Notes under the pieces: model-generated
The model's database searches: none
Told to the model about the DNA's origin: nothing
Seen by the model: only the letters and a program-made list of their open reading frames with translations
Made by a program: the position numbers and the translations under genes
Shown here: positions 27,647 through 35,573 of the stretch, one piece after another
How positions within the stretch are numbered: the stretch's first letter is position 1
How the letters are laid out: every line of letters starts with the position of its first letter
Assembly (NCBI GenBank): GCA_002869165.1
Contig: PKTK01000008.1
Coordinates: 25,056-89,055 of the forward strand
Direction: 5' to 3'
Length of the DNA stretch: 64,000 bases
Origin: Candidatus Parcubacteria bacterium
Lineage (GTDB): Bacteria > Patescibacteria > ABY1 > BM507 > UBA12075

Positions 27647-28024
27647 TTAGTCTAAATGTTCATTAATTTTCTTAACCACTTCAGCAACAGAAAAATTTGC
27701 CTTTATCAAATAATCAACTGCTCCCAATTGCTTCCCTTTTTCTATATCTGTTTCCTGTCCTAAATTCGATAAAACTATAATTGGAATATCTTTGTATTCT
27801 TCATTTAATTTAATTTCTTCTATTGTCTCAAAACCATTTTTATCTGTCATAATTACATCCATCAAAATTATGTCTGGCTTGTTTTCTTTAAGAATTTCCA
27901 TGACATGATTTCCATCAGATGCATGAAAAACCTCAAAACCAGCTCTTTGTAATCCACCTAAATAAGCTTTAGATATAAATTTATCATCTTCAGCTAAAAT
28001 TACTTTTATTTTTTTATCAGTCAT
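27647..28024 (-). CDS. Single-domain response regulator
   Basis: A 125-residue receiver with pocket ILAEDDKF, phosphoacceptor Asp in IILMDVIMT, Ser in IIVLSNLG and Lys in LIKANF. All key residues are kept. It lies between a hybrid-lacking histidine kinase (28051-30237) and the second pilB gene, so the kinase is its most likely phosphodonor and a pilus component its possible target. Partnership is inferred from gene order only. Confidence 0.9.
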   Translation of the reverse strand: MTDKKIKVILAEDDKFISKAYLGGLQRAGFEVFHASDGNHVMEILKENKPDIILMDVIMTDKNGFETIEEIKLNEEYKDIPIIVLSNLGQETDIEKGKQLGAVDYLIKANFSVAEVVKKINEHLD

Positions 28025-28050
28025 AATACTTTTTTATATAATTATTTAAA

Positions 28051-30237
28051 TTATGAAATTGCTAATCCTCTTTCCCCCTCTCTCTTTAACATTCCAGTAA
28101 GTGGCATTTTTACATAAAAAACTGTTCCCTTGCCCTCATTCGAATCAAACCAAATCTTTCCTCCAGAACTATCCACTATCATTTTTGAAGCATACAAACC
28201 AAGGCCCGTTCCTTCAGTAACAGCCTGAATAGCATTATCAGCTCGATAAAATTTTTCAAATATCCTTTCCTGCATCCCCTTCGGTATTCCTATACCATTA
28301 TCACTTACACTAATTATATAGTATACATTGTCTTTTTCAACTTTAACCCCCACTTTACCGTTTTTTTGTTTTGAGTATCTAATTGCATTAGAAATTAAAT
28401 TTTGAATAACTTGTCTAAATAAATTTTGATCAATCATTACCTTGGGCAATTTCACTTCTTTATATTCAATTTTCACATTACTAATTCTGGCTGAAGGTTT
28501 TGCCTCTGTAATCAGGTTCTTAATATATTCATTAATATCAGTTTCTCTAGGAGTAACCCTAAGGCGCCCCGACTCAATTCTAGTTACATTTAACAAATCA
28601 TTAACTAATCTAATCATCCTAGTTGTTGATTTATGAATATTCTCCAAATGCTCCTTTTGTTCTTCGTTTATTTTTCCAATGTCCTCTTCAATCAAAGCCT
28701 CAGAAAAAAGTTTTACTGCAGTCAATGGTGTTCTTAGTTGATGACTCGCAACAGAAACAAACTCAGTCTTCATTCGGTCTATTTCTTTTATATAAGTTAT
28801 ATCATGAATAATAATTGCCCCGCCCACAATTCCTCCATCATTATCTTTTACAGGTGAAATTGTAATTTCATAAAATTTGTTAACAAATAACACTTCGTTT
28901 ATATGTGACACCACCCCTCTTTCCAAAGCGCCATCAATCATCTTCTCAAGTTCAATCCCTGGAAATAATCTTATAAAATCATACAAATTTGCTGAAGAAT
29001 AAAGTAAACCCGTATAAAAAGTAGCTTTTGAGTTAGTTAAAACAACATTTTTCTCAACTGTAAACATGATAACTCCGTCACTCAAACTTTTTACCAAAGA
29101 CTCAGTTTTGGAATGCTGAGACTTATCCAATGCATGCAAATGTGCAATAGTTACAGACAAAGTTGCACCAATTGCCCGAGATAAATTGTCTTCAATATCA
29201 GAATACTCAACATGTTCACAATAAGACAAATGTATAATTCCAAAAAAATTTTCTCCTGTAGACAAAGGAATCAATAATGACTTTTTGGGTATTGCATCAA
29301 TAGAATTATCAAGTTTCTCACCTCCCAAGCTTGGACATATCTTTTCTAAAATTTTATTATTTACATTATTAAAAGTTTTTTTATTTTTTTTAATATACTC
29401 AATAATTTCGTCTTTAATAGAATCTATATAATTTTCACTTACATTTTCATTCAAATAAGATTTAAAATATAAATCCCCTTCTTCAAACGGATTAGATACA
29501 AGCAATGTAATAACACTTGACTTAGAAGCTTGTTTTAAATGCTCATAAACAAAATTAACAGCCTCTCTAACATCAATTACATTTGTTAATTTATCTCCTA
29601 ATGATTTTAAAATTTCTAATTGAAAATGTCTATTCTCTAAATCAATTTTTGAAGCTTCAAGTTCTTCTTGTGAATCTTGCACGTCTTCCAAAATATTCAA
29701 TATCGCCGCTCTTTGCTTCTCAAGTTCTTTTTTGTCAATATGCATTTTATCCACTAATTTTTTGAGTTCAAGTGTTTTATTTTCTACAAGATTCTCCATT
29801 TCTTTTGACTGAATTTCAAGCTTTTGCTTATAGCTAAACAAAAAATCAAGTGTTTTGTTGAAAGCATTTGCCAATGAGCCAATCTCGTCATCACTATCAA
29901 TTTCAATTTTTCTATCAAATTCTCCATTAGCAACTCGCAAAGAAGCTTCCTTTAATTTTTTAATAGGATTAATCAACCCTTTTGCAACAAAATATGATAC
30001 TAGCAAAGAAACCAAAGAAAAAACAATTGTTGCCAGTGTGCCAGTCTTTATAAAACTATTTATTATATTGCTTGCCAAGTTCTCATCAATATTATATTCA
30101 ATTAAAACATCTGTTAAAAAAACCTGAAAATAGTAGTTTATACTAATTCCCATGAATAAAATAAATAAGAAAAAACTAATAAGTATCTTGTTTAAAATAC
30201 TAGAACTTTCTTCTGCTTTATCTACTTCTTTCTTCAT
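28051..30237 (-). CDS. Membrane sensor histidine kinase (HAMP, coiled coil, GAF-like, PAS, HisKA, HATPase)
   Basis: A 728-residue kinase with two membrane helices (about 17-36 and 68-86) around a short loop, a HAMP domain (NPIKKLKEASLRVANGEFD, about 91-140), coiled coil (about 140-200), GAF-like domain (about 205-370), PAS domain (about 375-485) and the kinase core: H-box SHQLRTPLTAVKLFSE, N-box NLISNAIRYS, G1 DNGIGIP, G2 GTGLGL. All catalytic motifs are intact, in contrast to the kinase at 33409-35526. Its ATG overlaps the TGA of the YeiH-type frame (ATGA), indicating coupled translation; an in-frame TAG in that upstream gene would uncouple it. Confidence 0.93.
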   Translation of the reverse strand: MKKEVDKAEESSSILNKILISFFLFILFMGISINYYFQVFLTDVLIEYNIDENLASNIINSFIKTGTLATIVFSLVSLLVSYFVAKGLINPIKKLKEASLRVANGEFDRKIEIDSDDEIGSLANAFNKTLDFLFSYKQKLEIQSKEMENLVENKTLELKKLVDKMHIDKKELEKQRAAILNILEDVQDSQEELEASKIDLENRHFQLEILKSLGDKLTNVIDVREAVNFVYEHLKQASKSSVITLLVSNPFEEGDLYFKSYLNENVSENYIDSIKDEIIEYIKKNKKTFNNVNNKILEKICPSLGGEKLDNSIDAIPKKSLLIPLSTGENFFGIIHLSYCEHVEYSDIEDNLSRAIGATLSVTIAHLHALDKSQHSKTESLVKSLSDGVIMFTVEKNVVLTNSKATFYTGLLYSSANLYDFIRLFPGIELEKMIDGALERGVVSHINEVLFVNKFYEITISPVKDNDGGIVGGAIIIHDITYIKEIDRMKTEFVSVASHQLRTPLTAVKLFSEALIEEDIGKINEEQKEHLENIHKSTTRMIRLVNDLLNVTRIESGRLRVTPRETDINEYIKNLITEAKPSARISNVKIEYKEVKLPKVMIDQNLFRQVIQNLISNAIRYSKQKNGKVGVKVEKDNVYYIISVSDNGIGIPKGMQERIFEKFYRADNAIQAVTEGTGLGLYASKMIVDSSGGKIWFDSNEGKGTVFYVKMPLTGMLKREGERGLAIS

Positions 30238-30377
30238 GTTAAAAATAATTTAAAACCTATAAAAAATGCCCCAACAGCGCATAAAAAACTAAGATATGCC
30301 ACAACGATTGCCTTAATCCCAGAATTACTAAAAAGCTTTTTGGTGTTCGCATTTAAACCAATTGTTGCCAAGGCAAT
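30234..30377 (-). pseudogene. C-terminal remainder of the YeiH-type gene beyond the TAG
   Basis: Reading on in the frame of the 31259 gene gives IALATIGLNANTKKLFSNSG, then a hydrophobic helix VAYLSFLCAVGAFFIGFKL and TGA at 30236-30234, overlapping the kinase ATG at 30237. This is the conserved end of YeiH proteins, so the TAG at 30378 interrupts an otherwise complete gene. Confidence 0.75.
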
Positions 30378-31259
30378 CTACCATAAAATATTATAAGTAG
30401 GCTTTATCAAATAGCTAATGTTGTCAATGTAAAATTGATTTTGATAATAAACAGACATAGTTCCCAATATCCCAGCCCCTAAAAAGGCCCCCAAATACCA
30501 AGGTAAAAATACTTTTCCCTTAATCAAGCTAGCAAAAAGCGGTATAGCAATCAAAAGGCCCAAATACCTAAAAGCTTTAATAGATAAAGCGAATTTCATA
30601 ATTTCATCTGCGGGCAAAACACTTTCCAGAGGGGGCATTATATTTATTGAAGCTTTTACAAAGCCTGTGAATTGCATAACCGTGCCTGATAACAGCGCAT
30701 ACGCTTCATTACTAAAATTTGCTGACACGGCCAAAAGAGGCAATAAAATAAAAAGTCCAAACACAGCAGCCAAAAAAACTGATATTAATGAAATAGAAAT
30801 ATCATCCGAATCAGCCTCAACCGCTGGAGCTGTAACTGTGATCGCCGATGCTCCACAAATAGCGCCACCAGTTGCTGTCAAATAAGTAATTTCTTTTTTT
30901 AATCCTAAGATTCTTCCTAAAAAAATTGAACTAAAATAATAAGTTAACATTACAGCGATTAATAACACCACATAATATGGATTAATTTCTCTTACAGTTA
31001 AAAAATTTAAATTCCTAAGTCCATAAAACATAATACCAATAGAAATAAACAAAAAAGGTAGCTTTTCAATGCCTTGTTTTAAAAACCTCTTATTTGGAAT
31101 AATAATATTTAATACTAATCCTATCACCAAAGATATTATTAAAGGATCTGCTATGCCAACCACAACAAAAAAACTAAGAAAATAAGAACAAATACCAATC
31201 AATATAACAAGCAAAACAGCTAAATAATTATTTCTAATAATTTTTAAGTAATTAATCAT
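30378..31259 (-). CDS. YeiH/UPF0324-type membrane transporter, truncated by in-frame TAG
   Basis: The 293-residue product is a multi-helix inner-membrane protein of the YeiH (UPF0324) family: YFLSFFVVVGIADPLIISLV at the N-terminus, KEITYLTATGGAICGASAI in the middle. It ends NILW at TAG 30378-30380. The same frame continues for 47 codons to TGA at 30234-30236 and supplies the usual end of the family (IALATIGLNANTKKL and a last helix). The full frame would be 341 residues, the normal family length. Members are proposed sulfonate or sulfate-type transporters; substrate unknown here. Truncation removes the last membrane helix. Confidence 0.85.
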   Translation of the reverse strand: MINYLKIIRNNYLAVLLVILIGICSYFLSFFVVVGIADPLIISLVIGLVLNIIIPNKRFLKQGIEKLPFLFISIGIMFYGLRNLNFLTVREINPYYVVLLIAVMLTYYFSSIFLGRILGLKKEITYLTATGGAICGASAITVTAPAVEADSDDISISLISVFLAAVFGLFILLPLLAVSANFSNEAYALLSGTVMQFTGFVKASINIMPPLESVLPADEIMKFALSIKAFRYLGLLIAIPLFASLIKGKVFLPWYLGAFLGAGILGTMSVYYQNQFYIDNISYLIKPTYNILW

Positions 31260-31269
31260 ATATCTGAAT

Positions 31270-31610
31270 TTATTTTTTTAATTTTTCTTTTAAATCTATT
31301 ATCTTCTGCCCTCGATTAAATGTTAATTTTTAAAATTTTTCAAGTTCTTCAATTTTTTCTTGAGACAAAATAACTTTATATTCAGCCTTTTCCATGGATT
31401 CACGTAACAATTCTGCTGAAAAACCAATCACTCCTCCCTCATTGGCCTATATTTAAAAATTAGGAAAATTAATTTTTGCCACATATTTAAATACTTTTTT
31501 TCTGTTTGTCTTTCTATTTTATCGGCCAATAAAGAAATAGAAGTAAGCATGAAAACAAGAACCAATAAGATGCTTAAAAAACTTTAAATTCCTCCTTTTT
31601 TATTTATCAT
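31270..31610 (-). pseudogene. Remnant of a membrane sensor gene (N- and C-terminal ends only)
   Basis: An ATG at 31610 overlaps the stop of the PAS gene. Its frame meets TAA after eight codons, then encodes a signal/membrane helix (SFLSILLVLVFMLTSISLLA) and stops in a shifted frame. A second piece in another frame encodes NEGGVIGFSAELLRESMEKA, IEELEKF, then TAA at 31330-31332, then KLTFNRGQKIIDLKEKLKK. The latter matches the C-terminal coiled-coil end of the neighbouring PAS protein (KINKLSVGRELKMIELKREN). So this is a decayed sensor that lost its middle. It lies between the four-PAS gene and the YeiH-type gene. Confidence 0.75.
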
Positions 31611-33265
31611 TTTTTTTCTGCTATTTTTTCTTTCAAGTCTTTATTCTCTCTTTTTAGTTCAATCATCTTTAATTCCCTTCCAACTGATAATTTATTAATT
31701 TTTTCTAATTCATTATTTCTTTCTATAATTTCTTTTTCTGCTTCTTTATTTTCAGTAATATCTCTAGCAATATGAATATATTTAACGACATTCCCATTGT
31801 CAAACACCGGGGAAATAACAATTGATAACCATTTACCCAAGCCTTCTTCATAATATTCCATTTGCTCTCTCTTCCTTGTTTCCTTAGAAACTGCCAGCGG
31901 ACAATACTTTACAGGCTTATCTTCTTTATGAAAAACTGAAAAACATTTTTTACCAATCATTTCCTCTTTTTTCATACGCAACAATTCACACGCTGCTTTG
32001 TTTACATTAAGAATAACAAAGTTTTTATCATGAATTGTTATACTATCAGACATTGAATCAAAAGTTTCAGACCATTCACTTACAAGCTCTTTCATCTCTT
32101 TTTCTTTGTTTTTTAATTCAGTTATATCAATACCAGAACTCAAACTTCCAATAACTTTTCCCTCTTTGTCATATAGTAAAGTATTGCGCCAGCTCACAAA
32201 TCTTTTTTCTCCCTTTTTATTAATAATACCATTCTCAAAGACACTATAATCATTTTGCTGTTTCGTTAATCCTTGATGAACTTCTTTAATCAATGCCCTT
32301 TCTTCAGCTGGAATAAAATTTTCTAACCACTTTTTTCCAATGATATTATCTCTCTTATCACCTAATATCTCACACCCCTGTTCATTGATTAAAGTCACAA
32401 TACCCTTCTTATCCAAAGTCATGATAATCGACCCAGCAATATTTAAATACATTTCAGATTTCTCTTTTTCTATTTTTAATTTTTCAAAATCTTCTTTAGT
32501 TTTAGAAATATCTCGACTTACTACAAAAATCCTCTCTCCTACTACATCTGCCGTAGAGTCAATATAAGCATAGGAACCATCATTTCTTTTAAAACGATAG
32601 TCTATTTTTATTGAGGGTAAGATATCATTGCTAGTTTTATTTTTTTTCTCTACATCTTTTAAGGTAACAGATAACAAAGAAAATATTTTTGCCTGATCTT
32701 CAGGATGAATAAATTCCAAGATATTTTTACCTTTCAAATCTTCTGGGGTGTAGCCTAGAGTTCTATTATGAGCTTGATTTACATAAAGAAAATTTGGTTT
32801 TTGTTTTGCTTCAATAATTGCTATCAAATCATCTGTTCTATCAAGAAGTTGTTTATACTCACCATCTTTTTCTTTAATCACTTTCTGTGATTTTTTAATA
32901 TCTGAAATATCATCTATAATAACTGCAAAATAATTTTTTTCTGGTGAAAAAACATATATTCTATACCACCCTCCAAGGGCTTTGACATAATCTTCAAATC
33001 TATCCTCTCCTCCAAACAGAGCAATTTTACCAAACCTTCCTATCCAATCTGCCTCTTCTTTCTCAATACCAGGAATCACCTCTCTAACTGTTTTATTAAT
33101 AATTTCTGTTTTTTTTAATCCGGTTAATTTTTCGTAAGCAGGATTTACATCAACAAACGAATAATCAATTGGTTTATTATTTTCATCAACAATAACCTTG
33201 TGAAGTGCAAAACCATTAAACATTTTTGAAAATAATTCTTTGTATTTAAATTCTAATTTATCCAT
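31607..33265 (-). CDS. Multi-PAS sensor protein without kinase domain
   Basis: The 552-residue soluble protein has four PAS-type modules in tandem: about 8-128, 130-262, 268-395 and 396-515. Visible PAS marks include FVDVNPAYEKLTG, FLYVNQAHNRTLGYTPEDLK, GIVTLINEQGCEILGDKRD and FVILNVNKAACELLRMKKEEM, each followed by a DIT/DIS-type linker. It ends with a charged coiled coil (KINKLSVGRELKMIELKREN). No histidine kinase, cyclase or methyl-acceptor domain follows, so it must signal through a partner or is a product of domain loss. A Cys pair (KKCFSVFH, YCPLAV) in the last PAS is the pattern often seen in redox- or metal-linked PAS domains. Confidence 0.88.
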   Translation of the reverse strand: MDKLEFKYKELFSKMFNGFALHKVIVDENNKPIDYSFVDVNPAYEKLTGLKKTEIINKTVREVIPGIEKEEADWIGRFGKIALFGGEDRFEDYVKALGGWYRIYVFSPEKNYFAVIIDDISDIKKSQKVIKEKDGEYKQLLDRTDDLIAIIEAKQKPNFLYVNQAHNRTLGYTPEDLKGKNILEFIHPEDQAKIFSLLSVTLKDVEKKNKTSNDILPSIKIDYRFKRNDGSYAYIDSTADVVGERIFVVSRDISKTKEDFEKLKIEKEKSEMYLNIAGSIIMTLDKKGIVTLINEQGCEILGDKRDNIIGKKWLENFIPAEERALIKEVHQGLTKQQNDYSVFENGIINKKGEKRFVSWRNTLLYDKEGKVIGSLSSGIDITELKNKEKEMKELVSEWSETFDSMSDSITIHDKNFVILNVNKAACELLRMKKEEMIGKKCFSVFHKEDKPVKYCPLAVSKETRKREQMEYYEEGLGKWLSIVISPVFDNGNVVKYIHIARDITENKEAEKEIIERNNELEKINKLSVGRELKMIELKRENKDLKEKIAEKK

Positions 33266-33281
33266 TCTTTTCTTTTATAAC

Positions 33282-33311
33282 AAAAAAAAACAAAACCACA
33301 CAGGTTTTGTT
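33282..33311 (-). terminator. Intrinsic terminator-like hairpin in the leader of the PAS gene
   Basis: On the minus strand AACAAAACC / GGTTTTGTT (33311-33303 with 33297-33289, loop of 5) is followed by a T-run (33288-33282). A promoter-like pair lies just upstream and the start codon 33265 just downstream, so it may act as an attenuator as well as ending the kinase transcript. Confidence 0.6.
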
Positions 33312-33356
33312 TATTCTGTTTTTTTCTTAAAAATTGCATGAGGATACAATTGTATT

Positions 33357-33384
33357 ATTATATTTTATAACAATAATTATACAA
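33357..33384 (-). promoter_or_regulatory. Putative promoter of the PAS gene
   Basis: Minus-strand TTGTAT (33384-33379) and TATAAT (33362-33357) with a 16-bp spacer, about 95 bp upstream of the ATG at 33265. Confidence 0.45.
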
Positions 33385-33408
33385 TATTTTGAATTTTTTT
33401 TCAAATAT

Positions 33409-33834
33409 TTAAAAAGTTATTTTAAATTCTGTTCCTTTACCTTTTTTACTATGTACCTCTATTGACCCATTGTGTGCCTCAACAATCTTTTTCACAATAA
33501 CCAATCCCAAGCCAGTGCCCTGAACATTAACGCTCTTATCTTTTTCACCTCTAAAAAATCTTTCAAACAAATGTTTCTGATCATCTTCGGAAATTCCCAA
33601 ACCAGTATCACTAACCAAAACTTCAACTTTATTTTTATTTTTACTTAAAATTAAACTTATTATATTATCTTGGTTTGGTTTTTTATATTTAACACTATTA
33701 CTAACTAAATTGGTTATTAATTCTTCTATTTCGCTAGAATTTCCAAATAAAAATATATTGTCTTCTATTTTACTTTTAATTTTTATGTTTTCTCCAGCTG
33801 TAATGATTTCATAGTTCTCAACCAATTCTGTCAT
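33409..33834 (-). CDS. Histidine kinase ATPase (CA) fragment, downstream of an in-frame TAA
   Basis: The 141-residue frame encodes only the HATPase part of a sensor kinase: N-box ELITNLVSNSVKYKK, G1 DTGLGISEDD, F-box FERFFRGE and G2 GTGLGLVIV. It is in the same frame as the gene at 33856-35526, separated from it by TAA 33856-33858 and seven codons. Alone it has no dimerization domain or phospho-His. Translation start at the ATG 33834 is the first available; no strong ribosome binding site is evident. Confidence 0.8.
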   Translation of the reverse strand: MTELVENYEIITAGENIKIKSKIEDNIFLFGNSSEIEELITNLVSNSVKYKKPNQDNIISLILSKNKNKVEVLVSDTGLGISEDDQKHLFERFFRGEKDKSVNVQGTGLGLVIVKKIVEAHNGSIEVHSKKGKGTEFKITF

Positions 33835-33855
33835 TAACTCACTAAAGTTAAATTT

Positions 33856-35526
33856 TTAAAAATCCTTCACCTCATTATTGTTTGCTTCCAATTTAGCCAA
33901 TCTCAACATTTCATAAATAAGCTTTGAAACTCTATCAATTGACTTTTCGATTGAAACCACCTTTTCTTTTGCTTCCTTATTCTCAGAAAGATCAGATAAT
34001 TCTGTTTTTAAAATAGTCAATGGAGTCTGTAACCCATGGGCAATTTCATGCATCATCAATCTTTGCTCTTCCTGCAAATTTTTTATTCTAGCCGTTCTTT
34101 CCTCTACCTTTTGTTCCAAATCTTCTGAATAATCCCTAACTTCTCTAAACAAACGGGCCTTCTCTATAGCAACTCCAGCCTGAAAAGAAAATGTTCTTAA
34201 CAATTTATAATCTTCGCTATTATAAGAATCGCCAGATTTTTTAGCTCCCAAAAGAATAAAGGCTATTAGTTTATTTTCTAAATAAATAGGTACATACAAG
34301 TAAGCGCTTTTATCTTGAAAAAAATTCTCAAAGATTTTTTTGTTTTTCTTATATCTTTTTTTATCTTCCATTTTTAGTTCCTCAAGTCTCTCCAGTGCTT
34401 CCGTCTTGTTCATAATTGGAATGTACTCATCTTTTATACTTCCCAAAAGTTCTTCTGAGAGACTTATGGTTTCAAAATAAGTTTGGTGATTTATTTTTAT
34501 ATCTCGATTATCTATATATATAAATTTTACTTTATCAATCTTAAATATTATTTTTAGCTTTTGCATTATCTCATTGAACATATATTTAATATCAATATTT
34601 CGATTCAATGTTTGACTAAGAGAAAACAAGGTGTCTGAATAATTATATTTATCTTTAAAAAAAATTCTATCAGTTAACTTTCTGAAATATTTTTCAATAA
34701 CTGGCACACCATATATGCCAGCTATAATTGTAATAAGCCCTGAAACAAATGATGATACTTTCTCAAAGGGCAAAACAGATTCAACTGATACCAAAACAAT
34801 AATATAAAAAGCTGATATAATGCCAAACAACACAGAAAAAATAACACCTCTCTGAAAAACCATAGCTACATCAAACATACGATGACGCAAACTAGCGTAT
34901 GCAATAATTATCGGGAAAAGACCAACTAATATATTCAAATATGGATAAATAAAAATATCGTATACTGGCATAAAAGCAAACAGGCCACCAATATAGCCAG
35001 TATAAGTTGCCCACAAAAAAGAACGAAGCTGTTTTTTATAATAACCGTCACTCTCTTTCATGATTTGTATCATTTTATAAATTGCATAAAGAACTGTAGA
35101 AAAGAAAATAATAACAAATAAATTATAAAAAATAGTTGGATTTGAAATATAATAAAATCCAGAAAAAACAAGTTCCAAATCTTTAATAAAATAATCTGTT
35201 AAATTAAGTATTTGAAAAAAAATAGTAACACTATACAAAAAAATCAACAATCTTTTTTTCTTGATATTCAAAAATTCAAAAATAAAATGGGTATACAATA
35301 CCGTAATAAAAATTACTCCAAAATACCCCAGACGCCACCAAAAGATAGCCTTGGCATAGTCTGTTTCCATGCCAATTTTATATACTCCAATTCCCCATAT
35401 CGCTACAGTCAAACAAAAAACTACCCAAATATTGTGCATTCTTCTCTTCCCTTTTACAAATAAAAATAAGCTAAGAAGGGAATTGCTTACTACAATAATT
35501 AAACCTGTTAACGAAAAAATATTCAT
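33856..35526 (-). CDS. Membrane sensor kinase N-terminal part (7TM region, GAF, HisKA), cut by TAA
   Basis: A 556-residue product: about seven membrane helices in residues 1-260, like the N-terminal region of 7TM histidine kinases; a GAF-like domain (about 295-460, SAYLYVPIYLENKLIAFILL); coiled coil; and the dimerization/phosphotransfer helices with H-box MHEIAHGLQTPLTILK (about 492). It ends LEANNNEVKDF at TAA 33856-33858. The following codons KFNFSELMTELVENY are exactly what kinases show between HisKA and HATPase, and the frame stays open to 33409, making a 705-residue kinase without the stop. As written, the protein lacks the ATPase domain and cannot autophosphorylate. Confidence 0.85.
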   Translation of the reverse strand: MNIFSLTGLIIVVSNSLLSLFLFVKGKRRMHNIWVVFCLTVAIWGIGVYKIGMETDYAKAIFWWRLGYFGVIFITVLYTHFIFEFLNIKKKRLLIFLYSVTIFFQILNLTDYFIKDLELVFSGFYYISNPTIFYNLFVIIFFSTVLYAIYKMIQIMKESDGYYKKQLRSFLWATYTGYIGGLFAFMPVYDIFIYPYLNILVGLFPIIIAYASLRHRMFDVAMVFQRGVIFSVLFGIISAFYIIVLVSVESVLPFEKVSSFVSGLITIIAGIYGVPVIEKYFRKLTDRIFFKDKYNYSDTLFSLSQTLNRNIDIKYMFNEIMQKLKIIFKIDKVKFIYIDNRDIKINHQTYFETISLSEELLGSIKDEYIPIMNKTEALERLEELKMEDKKRYKKNKKIFENFFQDKSAYLYVPIYLENKLIAFILLGAKKSGDSYNSEDYKLLRTFSFQAGVAIEKARLFREVRDYSEDLEQKVEERTARIKNLQEEQRLMMHEIAHGLQTPLTILKTELSDLSENKEAKEKVVSIEKSIDRVSKLIYEMLRLAKLEANNNEVKDF

Positions 35527-35532
35527 ATTTTT

Positions 35533-35567
35533 AAAAAAGCTCTATTCTTAATAAAAGAACAGAGCTT
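35533..35567 (-). terminator. Intrinsic terminator after the methyltransferase gene
   Basis: AAGCTCT/AGAGCTT with an inner TTCTT/AAGAA stem (35537-35567) is followed on the minus strand by a T-run (35538-35533). It begins 7 nt after the methyltransferase stop and ends 6 nt before the kinase start codon at 35526, leaving no clear room for a kinase promoter. Confidence 0.75.
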
Positions 35568-35573
35568 GTTATA

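Noticed and set aside
9731..35526. Reassignment of TAA or TAG as a sense codon
   Set aside because: Many genes of normal family length end exactly at TAA or TAG, for example cheB and pilB, so a genome-wide change of code does not fit.
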